Origin: Sinorhizobium sojae CCBAU 05684
GTDB lineage: Bacteria > Pseudomonadota > Alphaproteobacteria > Rhizobiales > Rhizobiaceae
DNA length: 64,000 nt
Reading direction: 5' to 3'
Assembly: GCF_002288525.1 (NCBI RefSeq)
Contig: NZ_CP023067.1
Coordinates: forward strand, 620,001 to 684,000
Shown here one piece after another: positions 37,548 to 46,203 of this stretch (position 1 is its first letter; each line of letters opens with the position of its first letter). The translations under genes and the position numbers were made by a program. The notes below the pieces were generated by a model, which made no database searches, was not told where the DNA came from, and saw nothing but the letters and a program-made list of their open reading frames with translations.

Positions 37548-38837
37548 TCAATGGGCCGTCGTCCAGGTCGTGACGTCGTCCCGTTCGCCGATAAGCGCCA
37601 GGCCATGGGCGATCGACAGGAGTTCGCCGCCGCTTTCGATCCTTTCCTTGCCGAAGCGGTTTTCGAACAGCCGGCGGACGGCCGGTACGAAGGAGGTGCC
37701 GCCGGTCAGGAATACCCTGTCTATCTCCCCGAAAGGCGTTGCGGTCTTCGCCAGCACCGTATCGAGGGCTTCTTCAATGCGGGCGAGGTCGGGCGCGATC
37801 CAGCCTTCAAAATCCTCGCGTCGCACCGTTCGGCGTGATTGCTCCCCAAGCGGAGGAAAGTAGAACTCCGTCTCCTCGTCCACCGACAAGCGCACTTTCG
37901 TGGCCGAGACCGCCTGGTAGAGCGGATAGCCTTCATCGTGCTCGACGAGATCCACGAAGGCCTCCAGCTTGTCCGGCTCGAGGCTTGAGCGGACAAGCTT
38001 CTTCAATTCGGTGAAGTCCCTCAGCGTCTTGAAGATAGATAACTGATTCCAGCGGCCGAAATTAGCGTAGTAGCTCGACGGCACTTCAAGTAGCTTGTCG
38101 AAGCTCTTAAAGAGACTCCCCTTTCCAATGAGCGGCGCGACGATATTGTCGATGATGCGGAAGTCGAAGTGATCGCCGGCGATACCGATCCCGGAATGCC
38201 CGATCGGCCTTGCGGTCAGTTGCCCGCCTTCGCGTTCGAAGCGGATGATCGAGTAATCGGTGGTGCCGCCGCCGAAATCGGCGACAAGCACGGTTGCGTC
38301 GCTCTTGAGCTTTCGTGCGAAGTAGAAGGCGGCCGCGACCGGCTCATAGACATGATGCACCTCCGGAAAGCCGAAGCGCAGAAGTGCGCGATTGTACCGT
38401 TCGACTGCCAGCTTCTCGTCGGGATTGGCCCCGGCAAACTGCACGGGCCGGCCAACGACGATCCGTTGAAGGCTGTCGTTCCATTCGCCACCGGCATATT
38501 CCCGCAGACGGGCAAGGAAGCCGTGCATCAGATCTTCAAAATCATATCGTTTCGCAAAGATGAGCGTGCCTTGAAACAGCGCGCTTGCGGCAAAGGTCTT
38601 GATCGATTGCAGGAAACGGCACTCGCCGGGATTGTCGATGAACTCACGGATTGCCGCCTGTCCCGCTTCTATCCTCAAGGGGAGGGGTCCCGAATCCTTC
38701 AGAAAGGAAAGCGCCGTCCGGGTCGAATCGGCTTTGCCGGCGGGGCTCTCCATCACGATCGACCGGGTGGAGGCGCCTTCAGCCACGGCCAGCACGGAAT
38801 TAGTGGTCCCGAAATCGAGGCCGAGTGCGGATGCCAT
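37548..38837 (-). CDS. YegD-like Hsp70-family protein
   Basis: A 429-residue protein containing an actin/Hsp70 ATPase fold: phosphate 1 motif GLDFGTTNSVLAV at the N-terminus, VLVADFGGGTTDYSII (phosphate 2) and VFLTGGTSFVPAVRRLFENRFG near the C-terminus. No substrate-binding domain follows, as in E. coli YegD. The ATG at 38837 has GGAG upstream and begins the conserved motif. Role unknown; probably an atypical chaperone. Confidence 0.87.
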   Translation of the reverse strand: MASALGLDFGTTNSVLAVAEGASTRSIVMESPAGKADSTRTALSFLKDSGPLPLRIEAGQAAIREFIDNPGECRFLQSIKTFAASALFQGTLIFAKRYDFEDLMHGFLARLREYAGGEWNDSLQRIVVGRPVQFAGANPDEKLAVERYNRALLRFGFPEVHHVYEPVAAAFYFARKLKSDATVLVADFGGGTTDYSIIRFEREGGQLTARPIGHSGIGIAGDHFDFRIIDNIVAPLIGKGSLFKSFDKLLEVPSSYYANFGRWNQLSIFKTLRDFTELKKLVRSSLEPDKLEAFVDLVEHDEGYPLYQAVSATKVRLSVDEETEFYFPPLGEQSRRTVRREDFEGWIAPDLARIEEALDTVLAKTATPFGEIDRVFLTGGTSFVPAVRRLFENRFGKERIESGGELLSIAHGLALIGERDDVTTWTTAH

Positions 38838-39083
38838 AATCATCTCCGTGCGTGGGAAAAAGGGGGGCGGCCTCCTCGCACGGGTGCCGGCCAAAAGCAA
38901 GCGCGTTCAGTTTATGTTTACGTATAAGTAAGATATGCCGACTGTGCTAAACTCATCAGGTCATGCGCAAATGCAGGGAAACTCTGTCGCATCTCGGCTC
39001 GACAAGGCTTGCCACATTTGCCATGACGGAACTTCGTGGCTGGGAAAGTAGCCGGCGGAAGACCGGCAGGACTGGAGAGCAGG

Positions 39084-40748
39084 ATGACCGAGGTACAAGA
39101 ACTCCCCGAGCGTGAGAGCATGGAATTCGACGTGGTGATCGTCGGGGCGGGTCCGGCGGGCCTTTCGGCCGCGATCCGGCTGAAACAGGTCAATCCGGAG
39201 CTTTCGGTCGTCGTGCTCGAGAAGGGCGCGGAAGTGGGCGCTCACATCCTTTCCGGCGCCGTCGTCGATCCGATCGGCATTGACCGGCTGCTGCCGGATT
39301 GGCGCGAGGACCCCGACCACCCCTTCAAGACGGAAGTGACCGACGACCATTTCCTCTTCCTGGGGCCCGCCGGTTCGATCCGCCTGCCGAATTTCCTGAT
39401 GCCGCCGCTGATGAACAATCACGGCAACTACATCGTATCGCTTGGACTCGTCTGTCGCTGGCTCGCCGCCAAGGCGGAGGAACTCGGCGTCGAGATCTAT
39501 CCGGGCTTTGCCGCGACCGAAGTGCTCTACAATGACGAGGGTGCCGTGATCGGCGTCGCCACCGGCGACATGGGCATCGAACGTTCCGGCGAGCCGGGTC
39601 CGAACTATGCCCGGGGCATGGCGCTCCTCGGCAAATACACGCTGATCGGCGAGGGCGTGCGCGGCTCGCTCGCCAAAGAGCTGATCGCCCAGTTCAGGCT
39701 CAACGAGGGCCGCGACGTGCCGAAATTCGGCATCGGGCTCAAGGAGCTTTGGGAGGTGAAACCGGAGAACCATAAACCCGGCCTGGTGCAGCACTCCTTC
39801 GGCTGGCCTCTGGACATGAAGACCGGCGGCGGTTCGTTCCTCTATCACCTCGAAGACAATCTCGTCGCCGTCGGCTTCGTGGTTCATCTCAATTACAAGA
39901 ACCCCTATCTCTATCCCTTCGAGGAGTTCCAGCGCTTCAAGACGCATCCGGCGATCCGCGGCACCTTCGAAGGGGGCAAGCGCCTCTCCTATGGCGCCCG
40001 TGCCATCACCGAGGGCGGCTACCAATCGGTGCCGAAGCTCTCCTTCCCCGGCGGCGCGCTGATCGGCTGCTCGGCCGGCTTCGTCAACGTGCCGCGCATC
40101 AAGGGCAGCCACAATGCGGTTCTATCGGGTATGCTGGCGGCCGAGAAGCTGGCGGAGGCGATCGCTGCCGGCCGCGCGAATGACGAGCCGATCGAGATCG
40201 AGAAGGGCTGGCGCGACAGTGCCATCGGCCAGGACCTGAAAAGGGTCAGGAACGTCAAGCCGCTGTGGTCGCGTTTCGGCACGGCACTCGGCGTGACGCT
40301 CGGCGGCCTCGACATGTGGACGAACCAGCTCTTCGGCGTGTCCCTCTTCGGCACGCTGAAGCACGGCAAGACCGATGCGGCCTCGCTGGAACCGGCCGCA
40401 AAGCACCAGAAGATCGACTATCCGAAGCCGGACGGGGTCCTGACCTTCGACCGGCTCTCCTCGGTGTTCCTGTCGAACACCAATCATGAGGAGGACCAGC
40501 CGATCCACCTGCAGGTGAAGGACCCCGACCTGCAGAAGCGCTCCGAATACGATGTCTTTGCCGGCCCCTCGACCCGCTACTGTCCCGCGGGCGTCTATGA
40601 ATGGGTGGAGAAGGACGGCCATCAGACCTTCGTCATCAACGCCCAGAACTGCGTCCACTGCAAGACCTGTGACATCAAGGACCCCAACCAGAACATCAAC
40701 TGGGTGCCGCCCCAAGGGGGCGAAGGCCCGGTCTATCCGAACATGTAA
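39084..40748 (+). CDS. Electron transfer flavoprotein-ubiquinone oxidoreductase
   Basis: A 554-residue ETF-QO of normal length. It has an N-terminal FAD-binding motif (DVVIVGAGPAGLSAAIRL) and, in the C-terminal ferredoxin-like domain, the 4Fe-4S cysteines RYCPAGVYEW and NCVHCKTCDIKDP. It passes electrons from ETF, reduced in acyl-CoA and amino-acid oxidation, to ubiquinone at the inner membrane. The C-terminus GGEGPVYPNM falls in the first unit of a tandem repeat. The ATG at 39084 has GGAG upstream. Confidence 0.95.
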   Translation: MTEVQELPERESMEFDVVIVGAGPAGLSAAIRLKQVNPELSVVVLEKGAEVGAHILSGAVVDPIGIDRLLPDWREDPDHPFKTEVTDDHFLFLGPAGSIRLPNFLMPPLMNNHGNYIVSLGLVCRWLAAKAEELGVEIYPGFAATEVLYNDEGAVIGVATGDMGIERSGEPGPNYARGMALLGKYTLIGEGVRGSLAKELIAQFRLNEGRDVPKFGIGLKELWEVKPENHKPGLVQHSFGWPLDMKTGGGSFLYHLEDNLVAVGFVVHLNYKNPYLYPFEEFQRFKTHPAIRGTFEGGKRLSYGARAITEGGYQSVPKLSFPGGALIGCSAGFVNVPRIKGSHNAVLSGMLAAEKLAEAIAAGRANDEPIEIEKGWRDSAIGQDLKRVRNVKPLWSRFGTALGVTLGGLDMWTNQLFGVSLFGTLKHGKTDAASLEPAAKHQKIDYPKPDGVLTFDRLSSVFLSNTNHEEDQPIHLQVKDPDLQKRSEYDVFAGPSTRYCPAGVYEWVEKDGHQTFVINAQNCVHCKTCDIKDPNQNINWVPPQGGEGPVYPNM

Positions 40749-40957
40749 TGTTCGGAAGGCGGGGGCGCACGGACCCCGCGGAAGGATGCAGGGCGAAGGC
40801 CCGGTCTATCCGAACATGTAATGTTCGGAAGGCGGGGGCGCACGGACCCCCGCGGAAGGATGCAGGGCGGAGGCCCGGTCTATCCGAACATGTGATGTTC
40901 GGAAGGCGGGGGCGCACGGACCCCCGGGAAAGAACGCAGGGCGAAGGCCCGGTCACT
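40719..40957 (+). repeat. Tandem array of 73-74 bp units over the ETF-QO stop codon
   Basis: GGCGAAGGCCCGG begins units at 40719, 40792, 40866 (as GGCGGAGG) and a partial fourth at 40940: periods 73, 74 and 74. Each full unit includes codons for GEGPVYPNM plus stop, then the palindrome CCGAACAT-GTA-ATGTTCGG and the GC hairpin CGGGGGCGCACGGACCCCCG. Copies are over 90% alike by eye. The periods are not multiples of 3, so only the first copy is in frame with the gene. Confidence 0.92.
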
Positions 40958-41319
40958 CCCGACATCTCGTTCGAGGAGACGGCCCGTGGACGCGCGGCGC
41001 TGGTCGCCATCAGGCGCGAAAACGGCTGCGCTGCTACAGTCGGGCAGAATTTAAGTGAAGATTTTCCGCCAAGGCCTTCATTTATTTAGATGCATGACTA
41101 AGATGACCGTCAGGGCGCTCGCTGACGCAAATGGGCAAGTGTTTGCCGGAAAGACTCGCTATCAATGGCGATGGCCGTTGATCGTGAGGATGGATTGATG
41201 GCTTGCAACTGGCTGCGTCAAGATCCTTGGACTGGAGCAAGCGTTGTTCCGATGTCCGCCGCGGCGGTGGGGCGAGCAGCCCGTTGCAAAACACACCGTC
41301 ACAACAGAGGGAACCTAAG
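40958..41319. other. Intergenic region upstream of the ABC binding-protein gene
   Basis: About 360 bases between the tandem array and the binding-protein gene. The AT-rich part at 41045-41105 (GAATTTAAGTGAAGATTTTCC...TTCATTTATTTAGATGCATGAC) may hold the promoter of the transporter. No gene is seen. Confidence 0.35.
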
Positions 41320-42318
41320 ATGAAGAAACTTCTTGCGACGACATTTCTTGCCGCTGGCCTGCTCGGGCTGGGCAGCGCTGCCTCGGCAGCGGAATGCGGC
41401 GATGTGACGATCGCCAACATGAACTGGCAGAGTGCCGAGGTTCTTGCGAATATCGACAAGTTCATCTTGACGGAAGGCTATGGTTGCAACGCCGAACTGG
41501 TCGTTGGCGATACCGTGCCGACCATCACCTCGATGATCGAGAAGGGCGAGCCGGACATCGCGCCGGAAGGCTGGGTCGATCTTCTGCCGGATGTTGTCAA
41601 TCGCGGTCTCGAGGAAGGCAAGATCGTCGGCGCGGCGCTTGCGCTTTCCGACGGCGGCGTCCAGGGCTGGTGGATGCCGAAATACATCGCCGACGAGCAT
41701 CCGGACATCAAGACGATCGACGACGTGCTGAAGCACAAGGAACTCTTCCCGGATCCGGAAGATCCGAGCAAGGGCGCCATCTACAACGGTCCGCAGGGCT
41801 GGGGCGGTACCGTGGTGACCACGCAGCTCTACAAGGCCTATGACGCCGAGAAGGCAGGCTTTACGCTTGTCGATACCGGTTCCGCCGCCGGCCTCGACGG
41901 CTCGATCGCAAAGGCTTATGAGCGTAACGAAGGCTGGGTGGGCTATTACTGGGCTCCGACGGCGCTGCTTGGCAAGTACGAAATGGTTAAGCTCGACCAC
42001 GGCGTGCCCGCCGATCCCGCCGAGTGGAAGCGCTGCAACACGGTTGCGGATTGCCCGGACCCGAAGAAGAACGATTGGCCGAAGGACAAGGTTCAGACGC
42101 TGGTGACGAAGGAGTTCGCCGATCGCGCCGGACCGGTCATGGATTACCTCAACACTCGCGCCTGGCAGAACGACGTCGTCAACAAGCTGATGGCCTGGAT
42201 GACGGACAACCAGGCGAGCGGCGAGGAGGGTGCCAAGCACTTCCTTGAGGAGAATGAGGAGATCTGGACCAAGTGGGTCTCCCCGGAAGTCGCCGAGAAG
42301 GTCAAGGCCGCCCTCTGA
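41320..42318 (+). CDS. ABC transporter substrate-binding protein, glycine betaine/choline type (OpuAC)
   Basis: A 332-residue periplasmic protein. The signal peptide 1-23 ends AASA before AECGDV. The body follows the OpuAC/ProX pattern: VTIANMNWQSAEVLANIDKF, AEGW-like PEGWVDLLPDVV, GGVQGWWMPKY, and late aromatic residues (WVGYYWAPTALLGKYEM) that would form a quaternary-amine box. AGAGGGA precedes the ATG at 41320. It probably binds betaine, choline or a related compound; substrate not fixed by sequence. The permease follows after a hairpin. Confidence 0.88.
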   Translation: MKKLLATTFLAAGLLGLGSAASAAECGDVTIANMNWQSAEVLANIDKFILTEGYGCNAELVVGDTVPTITSMIEKGEPDIAPEGWVDLLPDVVNRGLEEGKIVGAALALSDGGVQGWWMPKYIADEHPDIKTIDDVLKHKELFPDPEDPSKGAIYNGPQGWGGTVVTTQLYKAYDAEKAGFTLVDTGSAAGLDGSIAKAYERNEGWVGYYWAPTALLGKYEMVKLDHGVPADPAEWKRCNTVADCPDPKKNDWPKDKVQTLVTKEFADRAGPVMDYLNTRAWQNDVVNKLMAWMTDNQASGEEGAKHFLEENEEIWTKWVSPEVAEKVKAAL

Positions 42319-42335
42319 TCCACGGCTCTGATATG

Positions 42336-42368
42336 GAGCGGCGCGCCGGCTTGCGCGCCGCTCGCTTT
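42336..42368 (+). terminator. Intra-operon hairpin between binding protein and permease
   Basis: GAGCGGCGCGC (42336-42346) pairs perfectly with GCGCGCCGCTC (42353-42363), loop CGGCTT, followed by GCTTTTG. It lies 17 bases after the binding-protein stop and 105 bases before the permease start. It probably terminates or processes most transcripts so the binding protein is made in excess. Confidence 0.75.
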
Positions 42369-42467
42369 TGATGGGCTCCCGGCTAGCGAGGCAGCCCGAC
42401 TGAGATGCAGCGGCAGATAACAAGAACGAGCGTGCCGCTGTGACGATATGCGAAGGGGAATCGAGCG

Positions 42468-43355
42468 ATGGAATGGTTGACCAAATTTCCACACATGGAT
42501 GACGATCGGCTTCGGCAACTCAAAAAGCTGATCGACGACGGGTTCCGGACTTTCACGCGCGCCTACGGCGACGCTATCGAGAGCTTTTTCGAACCACTGC
42601 AGTTCTTCCTGATCCAGTCCGAGCGTTTTTTGACGCGTACGCCCTGGCCGGTCATTTTGATCCTGATCGCGGTCATCGCCTGGTTTGCGAGCCGCAATTG
42701 GAAGATCGTCGCCGGCTGCATCGGCACTATGCTGGCCATCGGCTATTTCGACATGTGGGACGATACGATGAAGACGATCTCGATGATCTTCGTCTGTACC
42801 GTGCTGTCGATCGCCATCGGCATCCCGATCGGGATCATCATGTCGCGTTCCGACCGGTTCCAGAGCGTGGTCAATCCGGTGCTCGACGTGATGCAGACGA
42901 TGCCGAGCTTCGTCTACCTAATTCCGGTGGTGATGCTGCTCGGAATCGGCAAGGTACCGGGCCTGATCGCCGTCGTCATCTACGCCATCCCGCCGATGAT
43001 CCGCCTCACCAATCTCGGCATTCGCCTGGTCGACAAGGATGTGCTCGAGGCGGCGGACGCCTTCGGCTCTTCCAACTGGCAGAAGTTGAAGAACGTCCAG
43101 ATGCCGCTGGCGCTGCCGACGATCATGGCCGGCATCAACCAGACGATCATGATGGCGCTTGCCATGGTGGTCATCGCCTCGATGATCGGCGTTCAGGGCC
43201 TGGGCCAGCCGGTCTTGAAGGCCATTGCCAACCAGTACTTCACGCTCGGCATTTTCAATGGCATGGCCATCGTCGGTATTGCCATCATCTTCGACCGCGT
43301 CAGCCAGGCCTATGGGCGCCGTCTGCAGCGGCATCTCGAAATCGTCCACGGCTGA
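42468..43355 (+). CDS. ABC transporter permease, glycine betaine/proline type (ProW-like)
   Basis: A 295-residue permease with an N-terminal cytoplasmic region, about six to seven membrane helices and the EAA loop (EAADAFGSSNWQKLKNVQMP). The core (ISMIFVCTVLSIAIGIPIGI, VLDVMQTMPSFVYLIPVVML) is typical of ProW/OpuAB. With the preceding gene it forms an osmoprotectant-type importer, but no ATPase gene follows; the next gene is a DMT transporter on the other strand. It must share or recruit an ATPase encoded elsewhere. Confidence 0.9.
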   Translation: MEWLTKFPHMDDDRLRQLKKLIDDGFRTFTRAYGDAIESFFEPLQFFLIQSERFLTRTPWPVILILIAVIAWFASRNWKIVAGCIGTMLAIGYFDMWDDTMKTISMIFVCTVLSIAIGIPIGIIMSRSDRFQSVVNPVLDVMQTMPSFVYLIPVVMLLGIGKVPGLIAVVIYAIPPMIRLTNLGIRLVDKDVLEAADAFGSSNWQKLKNVQMPLALPTIMAGINQTIMMALAMVVIASMIGVQGLGQPVLKAIANQYFTLGIFNGMAIVGIAIIFDRVSQAYGRRLQRHLEIVHG

Positions 43356-43413
43356 ACCGCGCGGACGGCAGGCGGTCCGAGACTCCGCTCTCGGACCGCT
43401 GTTGTTTTCCAGT

Positions 43414-44322
43414 TTATCCCTGGCGAGGCGAGAGGATGCCGGTCGAAAGGGCAACGCCGGTTGCTGTTGCGATAGCGGCGGCGATTTCGAAGGGGCCGAT
43501 TGCCTCGCCGAGAAGAACTCCGCCGCCGACCATTGCGAGCACCGGTGTGAGGGCGGTGAAGGCGGCAGCCTGTGTTCCGCCGAGGCACCTGACGGCGAGG
43601 CCATAGGCAAGCGTCGCGACGAGGCCGGAGAGAATGCCCTGGCTCATCACCTGCAGTCCGATCTCATGCGCGGGAACGGCCGAGAGCGTGCTTCCGAAGA
43701 AAAGCGCCAGGAGGAGATGGGTGATGAACGACCAGGCGGCGATGAGCGCGCTGCCTTCGATGGCACTTAGGCCAGAACGTCGGAATGCGTGTGTATAGAC
43801 GGCCCAAAGAACGCCGGCGCCGGGTAGCAGCAGGTAGCCCGCCCATGCGAACGCATCGGCAGTGTCGAGACCGCGAACGAGCAGGATTGCGACACCGACC
43901 ATGATCGCCGCGAAGCCGATGAGCCGCATCCGGTCCGGCCGTTCCCCGAAGAAGGTCGCCCCGATGATCGCCGTCGCGAGTGGCATCGAGCCGCCGAGGA
44001 GCACGCCGACCGACGATGCCGGCGTCGCATGAATGGCGAAAGCCGCAACCTGAAAGAAAACTGCGCCCGATCCGGCGACCATCAAGGCGAGCAATCCAAG
44101 AGGCAAGCCTCTCGGTAAAAGGCCGAGTCGCAACCAGACGGGAGCAAGTACCAGCGACGGTATGCCGTAGCGAATGAGCCCGAGATCGATCGTGCCGAGC
44201 GTAGTCGCTGCCGTGTGTCGTGTGGCGAGGATCCAGCCCGCCCAGATCAATACCGTAACAAAGGCGCCGGCATAGCCGGCGGCGGGCGCCTGCGAATGCC
44301 GTTCGAGTGTCAGCGCAACCAT
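43414..44322 (-). CDS. DMT-superfamily (EamA) transporter
   Basis: A 302-residue membrane protein with about ten helices in two EamA repeats (FVTVLIWAGWILATRHTAA, ending VLAMVGGGVLLGEAIGPFEI). Metabolite exporter by family; substrate unknown. It is divergent from the Lrp-type regulator with 136 bases between starts, a common arrangement in which the regulator controls an amino-acid exporter (inference). Confidence 0.85.
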   Translation of the reverse strand: MVALTLERHSQAPAAGYAGAFVTVLIWAGWILATRHTAATTLGTIDLGLIRYGIPSLVLAPVWLRLGLLPRGLPLGLLALMVAGSGAVFFQVAAFAIHATPASSVGVLLGGSMPLATAIIGATFFGERPDRMRLIGFAAIMVGVAILLVRGLDTADAFAWAGYLLLPGAGVLWAVYTHAFRRSGLSAIEGSALIAAWSFITHLLLALFFGSTLSAVPAHEIGLQVMSQGILSGLVATLAYGLAVRCLGGTQAAAFTALTPVLAMVGGGVLLGEAIGPFEIAAAIATATGVALSTGILSPRQG

Positions 44323-44416
44323 GATCCAGTTCCTCCAGCGTCGATGCTTCAGGCGTGGAGGTTAGCGCCGACGGCGAGGGCATGTCCTTGCTATTTGTGC
44401 CTCTCTGGACTTATTA

Positions 44417-44434
44417 TTGGCAATTATCTGCCAA
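44417..44434. promoter_or_regulatory. Candidate operator, inverted repeat TTGGCA-N6-TGCCAA
   Basis: A perfect 6-bp inverted repeat with a 6-base AT-rich spacer (ATTATC), 24 bases before the Lrp-type start and 95 bases before the divergent transporter start. The position suits autoregulation and control of the transporter. Confidence 0.5.
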
Positions 44435-44458
44435 CTGCTCCGGATTATCAGGCTGAAT

Positions 44459-44929
44459 ATGCCAAATCTCGACAGATTCGATATTGCCATCCTAAGGATC
44501 CTGCAGGAGGATGCGCGCGCGACCAATGTCGAGATCGCCGAACGCGTCAATCTTTCCCCGTCGCCCTGTTTGAGGCGCATCCGCAATCTTGAGAAATCCG
44601 GTGTGCTGCGCGGTTATCGCGCCGACATAGATCGCCAGCAGGTCGGGCTGGGCCTGACGGTCTTCGTCGAAATCAAGGTCGGGCAGCACAGCCAGGAAAA
44701 TGCGCGCCTGCAGCAGGAGGCGCTGCTCGCCGTTCCTGAGGTTGTTTCTTGCTTCCTGATTTCCGGGAATGCCGATTTCCTCGCCGAGGTCGTCGTCGAG
44801 GATCTCGCGGCCTATGAGAAACTGCTGACCGAAACCCTGCTGGCCCTGCCCGGTGTGACCGATATCCGTTCTAATTTCGCCATACGCACGATCAAGACCG
44901 CCGGCCCATTGAAGCTTCCATCCCGCTAA
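44459..44929 (+). CDS. Lrp/AsnC-family transcriptional regulator
   Basis: A 156-residue regulator with an N-terminal helix-turn-helix (DRFDIAILRILQEDARATNV, EIAERVNLSPSPCLRRIRNLE) and a C-terminal RAM ligand-binding domain (VGLGLTVFVEIKV, VPEVVSCFLISGNADFLAEVVVEDL, LPGVTDIRSNFAIRTIK). The ATG at 44459 precedes the family start. These regulators sense amino acids. The divergent DMT transporter is the likely target. Confidence 0.9.
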   Translation: MPNLDRFDIAILRILQEDARATNVEIAERVNLSPSPCLRRIRNLEKSGVLRGYRADIDRQQVGLGLTVFVEIKVGQHSQENARLQQEALLAVPEVVSCFLISGNADFLAEVVVEDLAAYEKLLTETLLALPGVTDIRSNFAIRTIKTAGPLKLPSR

Positions 44930-44939
44930 CGGATCGGCC

Positions 44940-45030
44940 TGAAATCGGAGCCGATTTTCAGAAGGGTGACGCGCAGATTCAAAGAATTACAGCGACCTTT
45001 GCGCGTCTGAAAAGACGCGCGGCGCTGTAA
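44940..45030. repeat. Mosaic repeat (C and A modules, inverted)
   Basis: TGAAATCGGAGCCGATTTTCAG (C) joins GCGCAGATTCAAAGAATTACAG and CGACCTTTGCGCGTCTGAAAAGACGCGCGGCGCTGTAA (A), the reverse complement of the layout at 370-470. Confidence 0.75.
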
Positions 45031-45037
45031 CGGCCCG

Positions 45038-45078
45038 ACCTGCCGGCGGCTAAATCCGCTGCCGGCAGGTCTTTCCTT
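45038..45078 (+). terminator. Hairpin terminator between convergent genes
   Basis: ACCTGCCGGC (45038-45047) pairs with GCCGGCAGGT (45061-45070); a T/C-rich tail CTTTCCTT follows on the plus strand. It would end the Lrp-type transcript before the convergent dehydrogenase. Confidence 0.65.
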
Positions 45079-45088
45079 CTTCCGCGCG

Positions 45089-46102
45089 TCAGAAACCGGC
45101 CAGCACCAGCTTGCCGCGCGTGCGGTCGGTTTCGATCATCCGATGTGCCTTCTTGAGGGTCGCCGCATCAATCGGGCCGAGGGTTTCCGTCAGGGTCGTA
45201 CGGATCTTCCCGGCGTCGACGAGTTCGGCCACCCGGTGCAGGAGCTTGTGCTGCTCGATTGTGTCGGGCGTTTTGAACAGCGAACGGGCAAACATCATCT
45301 CCCAATGGGTCGAGACCGATTTGCGCTTGAACGGCATCACGTCGAGAACGGCCGGGTCGTCGATGAGAGCAAAACGTCCCTGCGGCGCAATGAGCTTCAC
45401 GATTTCATCGATGTGCCTGTCCGTATGGGTCGTCGAGAATACGAAGGCCGGGGCGCCGAGGGCGAGTTGATCGACCTCCGCAGCAAGCGGGCGTCCATGA
45501 TCCAGCACGTGATGCGCTCCGAGTGTCAGTGCCCATTCACGGGTTTCAGGCCGGGACGCGGTTGCGATCACGGTGAGATCGGTCAGCGCCCGCAAAAGCT
45601 GGATGGCGATAGAGCCGACGCCACCGGCCCCGCCGACGATCAGCACCGCATTTGCTGCGCCCGGTACGGGGTCATTGACTCTGAGCCGGTCGAACAGGGC
45701 TTCCCAGGCGGTGATCGCGGTCAGCGGCAGGGCCGCGGCAGCGGCGTAGTCAAGTGATTTCGGCTTGTGTCCGACGATTCGCTCGTCGACGAGGTGGAAC
45801 TCAGCATTGGTGCCGGGGCGATCGATGGCGCCGGCATAGAACACCTCGTCACCCGGCCGGAAGAGCGTGACCTCGCGTCCGACAGCCTTGACCACGCCGG
45901 CGGCGTCCCAACCGAGAACTTTCGGCTGATCGGGCTCCGGTTCCACGCCTGCCCGGACTTTCACGTCGACGGGATTGACCGAGACGGCCCTGACCTCGAC
46001 GAGCAGATCGTGGCCCTCGGCCGTTGGGGCCGGCAGTTCGATATCGATCAATGAGGTTTCGGCTGTGATCGGTTGGGATGTCCTGTAAGCGACAGCGCGC
46101 AT
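45089..46102 (-). CDS. MDR-superfamily zinc-type alcohol dehydrogenase/quinone oxidoreductase-like protein
   Basis: A 337-residue medium-chain reductase. GroES-like N-terminal domain (VRAVSVNPVDVKVRAG, VLGWDAAGVVKAVG) and Rossmann domain (VLIVGGAGGVGSIAIQLLRA). It lacks the usual cluster of structural zinc cysteines, so it fits the zinc-independent ZADH/quinone reductase type. AAAGGAG precedes the ATG at 46102. It is divergent from an HxlR regulator, a pairing common for redox- or aldehyde-responsive NAD(P)H reductases. Substrate unknown. Confidence 0.86.
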   Translation of the reverse strand: MRAVAYRTSQPITAETSLIDIELPAPTAEGHDLLVEVRAVSVNPVDVKVRAGVEPEPDQPKVLGWDAAGVVKAVGREVTLFRPGDEVFYAGAIDRPGTNAEFHLVDERIVGHKPKSLDYAAAAALPLTAITAWEALFDRLRVNDPVPGAANAVLIVGGAGGVGSIAIQLLRALTDLTVIATASRPETREWALTLGAHHVLDHGRPLAAEVDQLALGAPAFVFSTTHTDRHIDEIVKLIAPQGRFALIDDPAVLDVMPFKRKSVSTHWEMMFARSLFKTPDTIEQHKLLHRVAELVDAGKIRTTLTETLGPIDAATLKKAHRMIETDRTRGKLVLAGF

Positions 46103-46203
46103 GAAATGCTCCTTTACAAATTGAACAGGAGCTAGATGACGATTACGGTCGCCAGTCGCAAGAATGCACAAATTCAGCCCATAATGTCGAAAAGGATACT
46201 GTC

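Noticed and set aside
40719-40957. CRISPR array
   Set aside because: The 73-74 bp units abut directly with no unique spacers between short repeats, so it is a plain tandem duplication.
40748-41089. 113-codon plus-strand frame across the tandem repeat
   Set aside because: It arises because the repeat period shifts frame; the product repeats RRGRTDP-like segments without known features.
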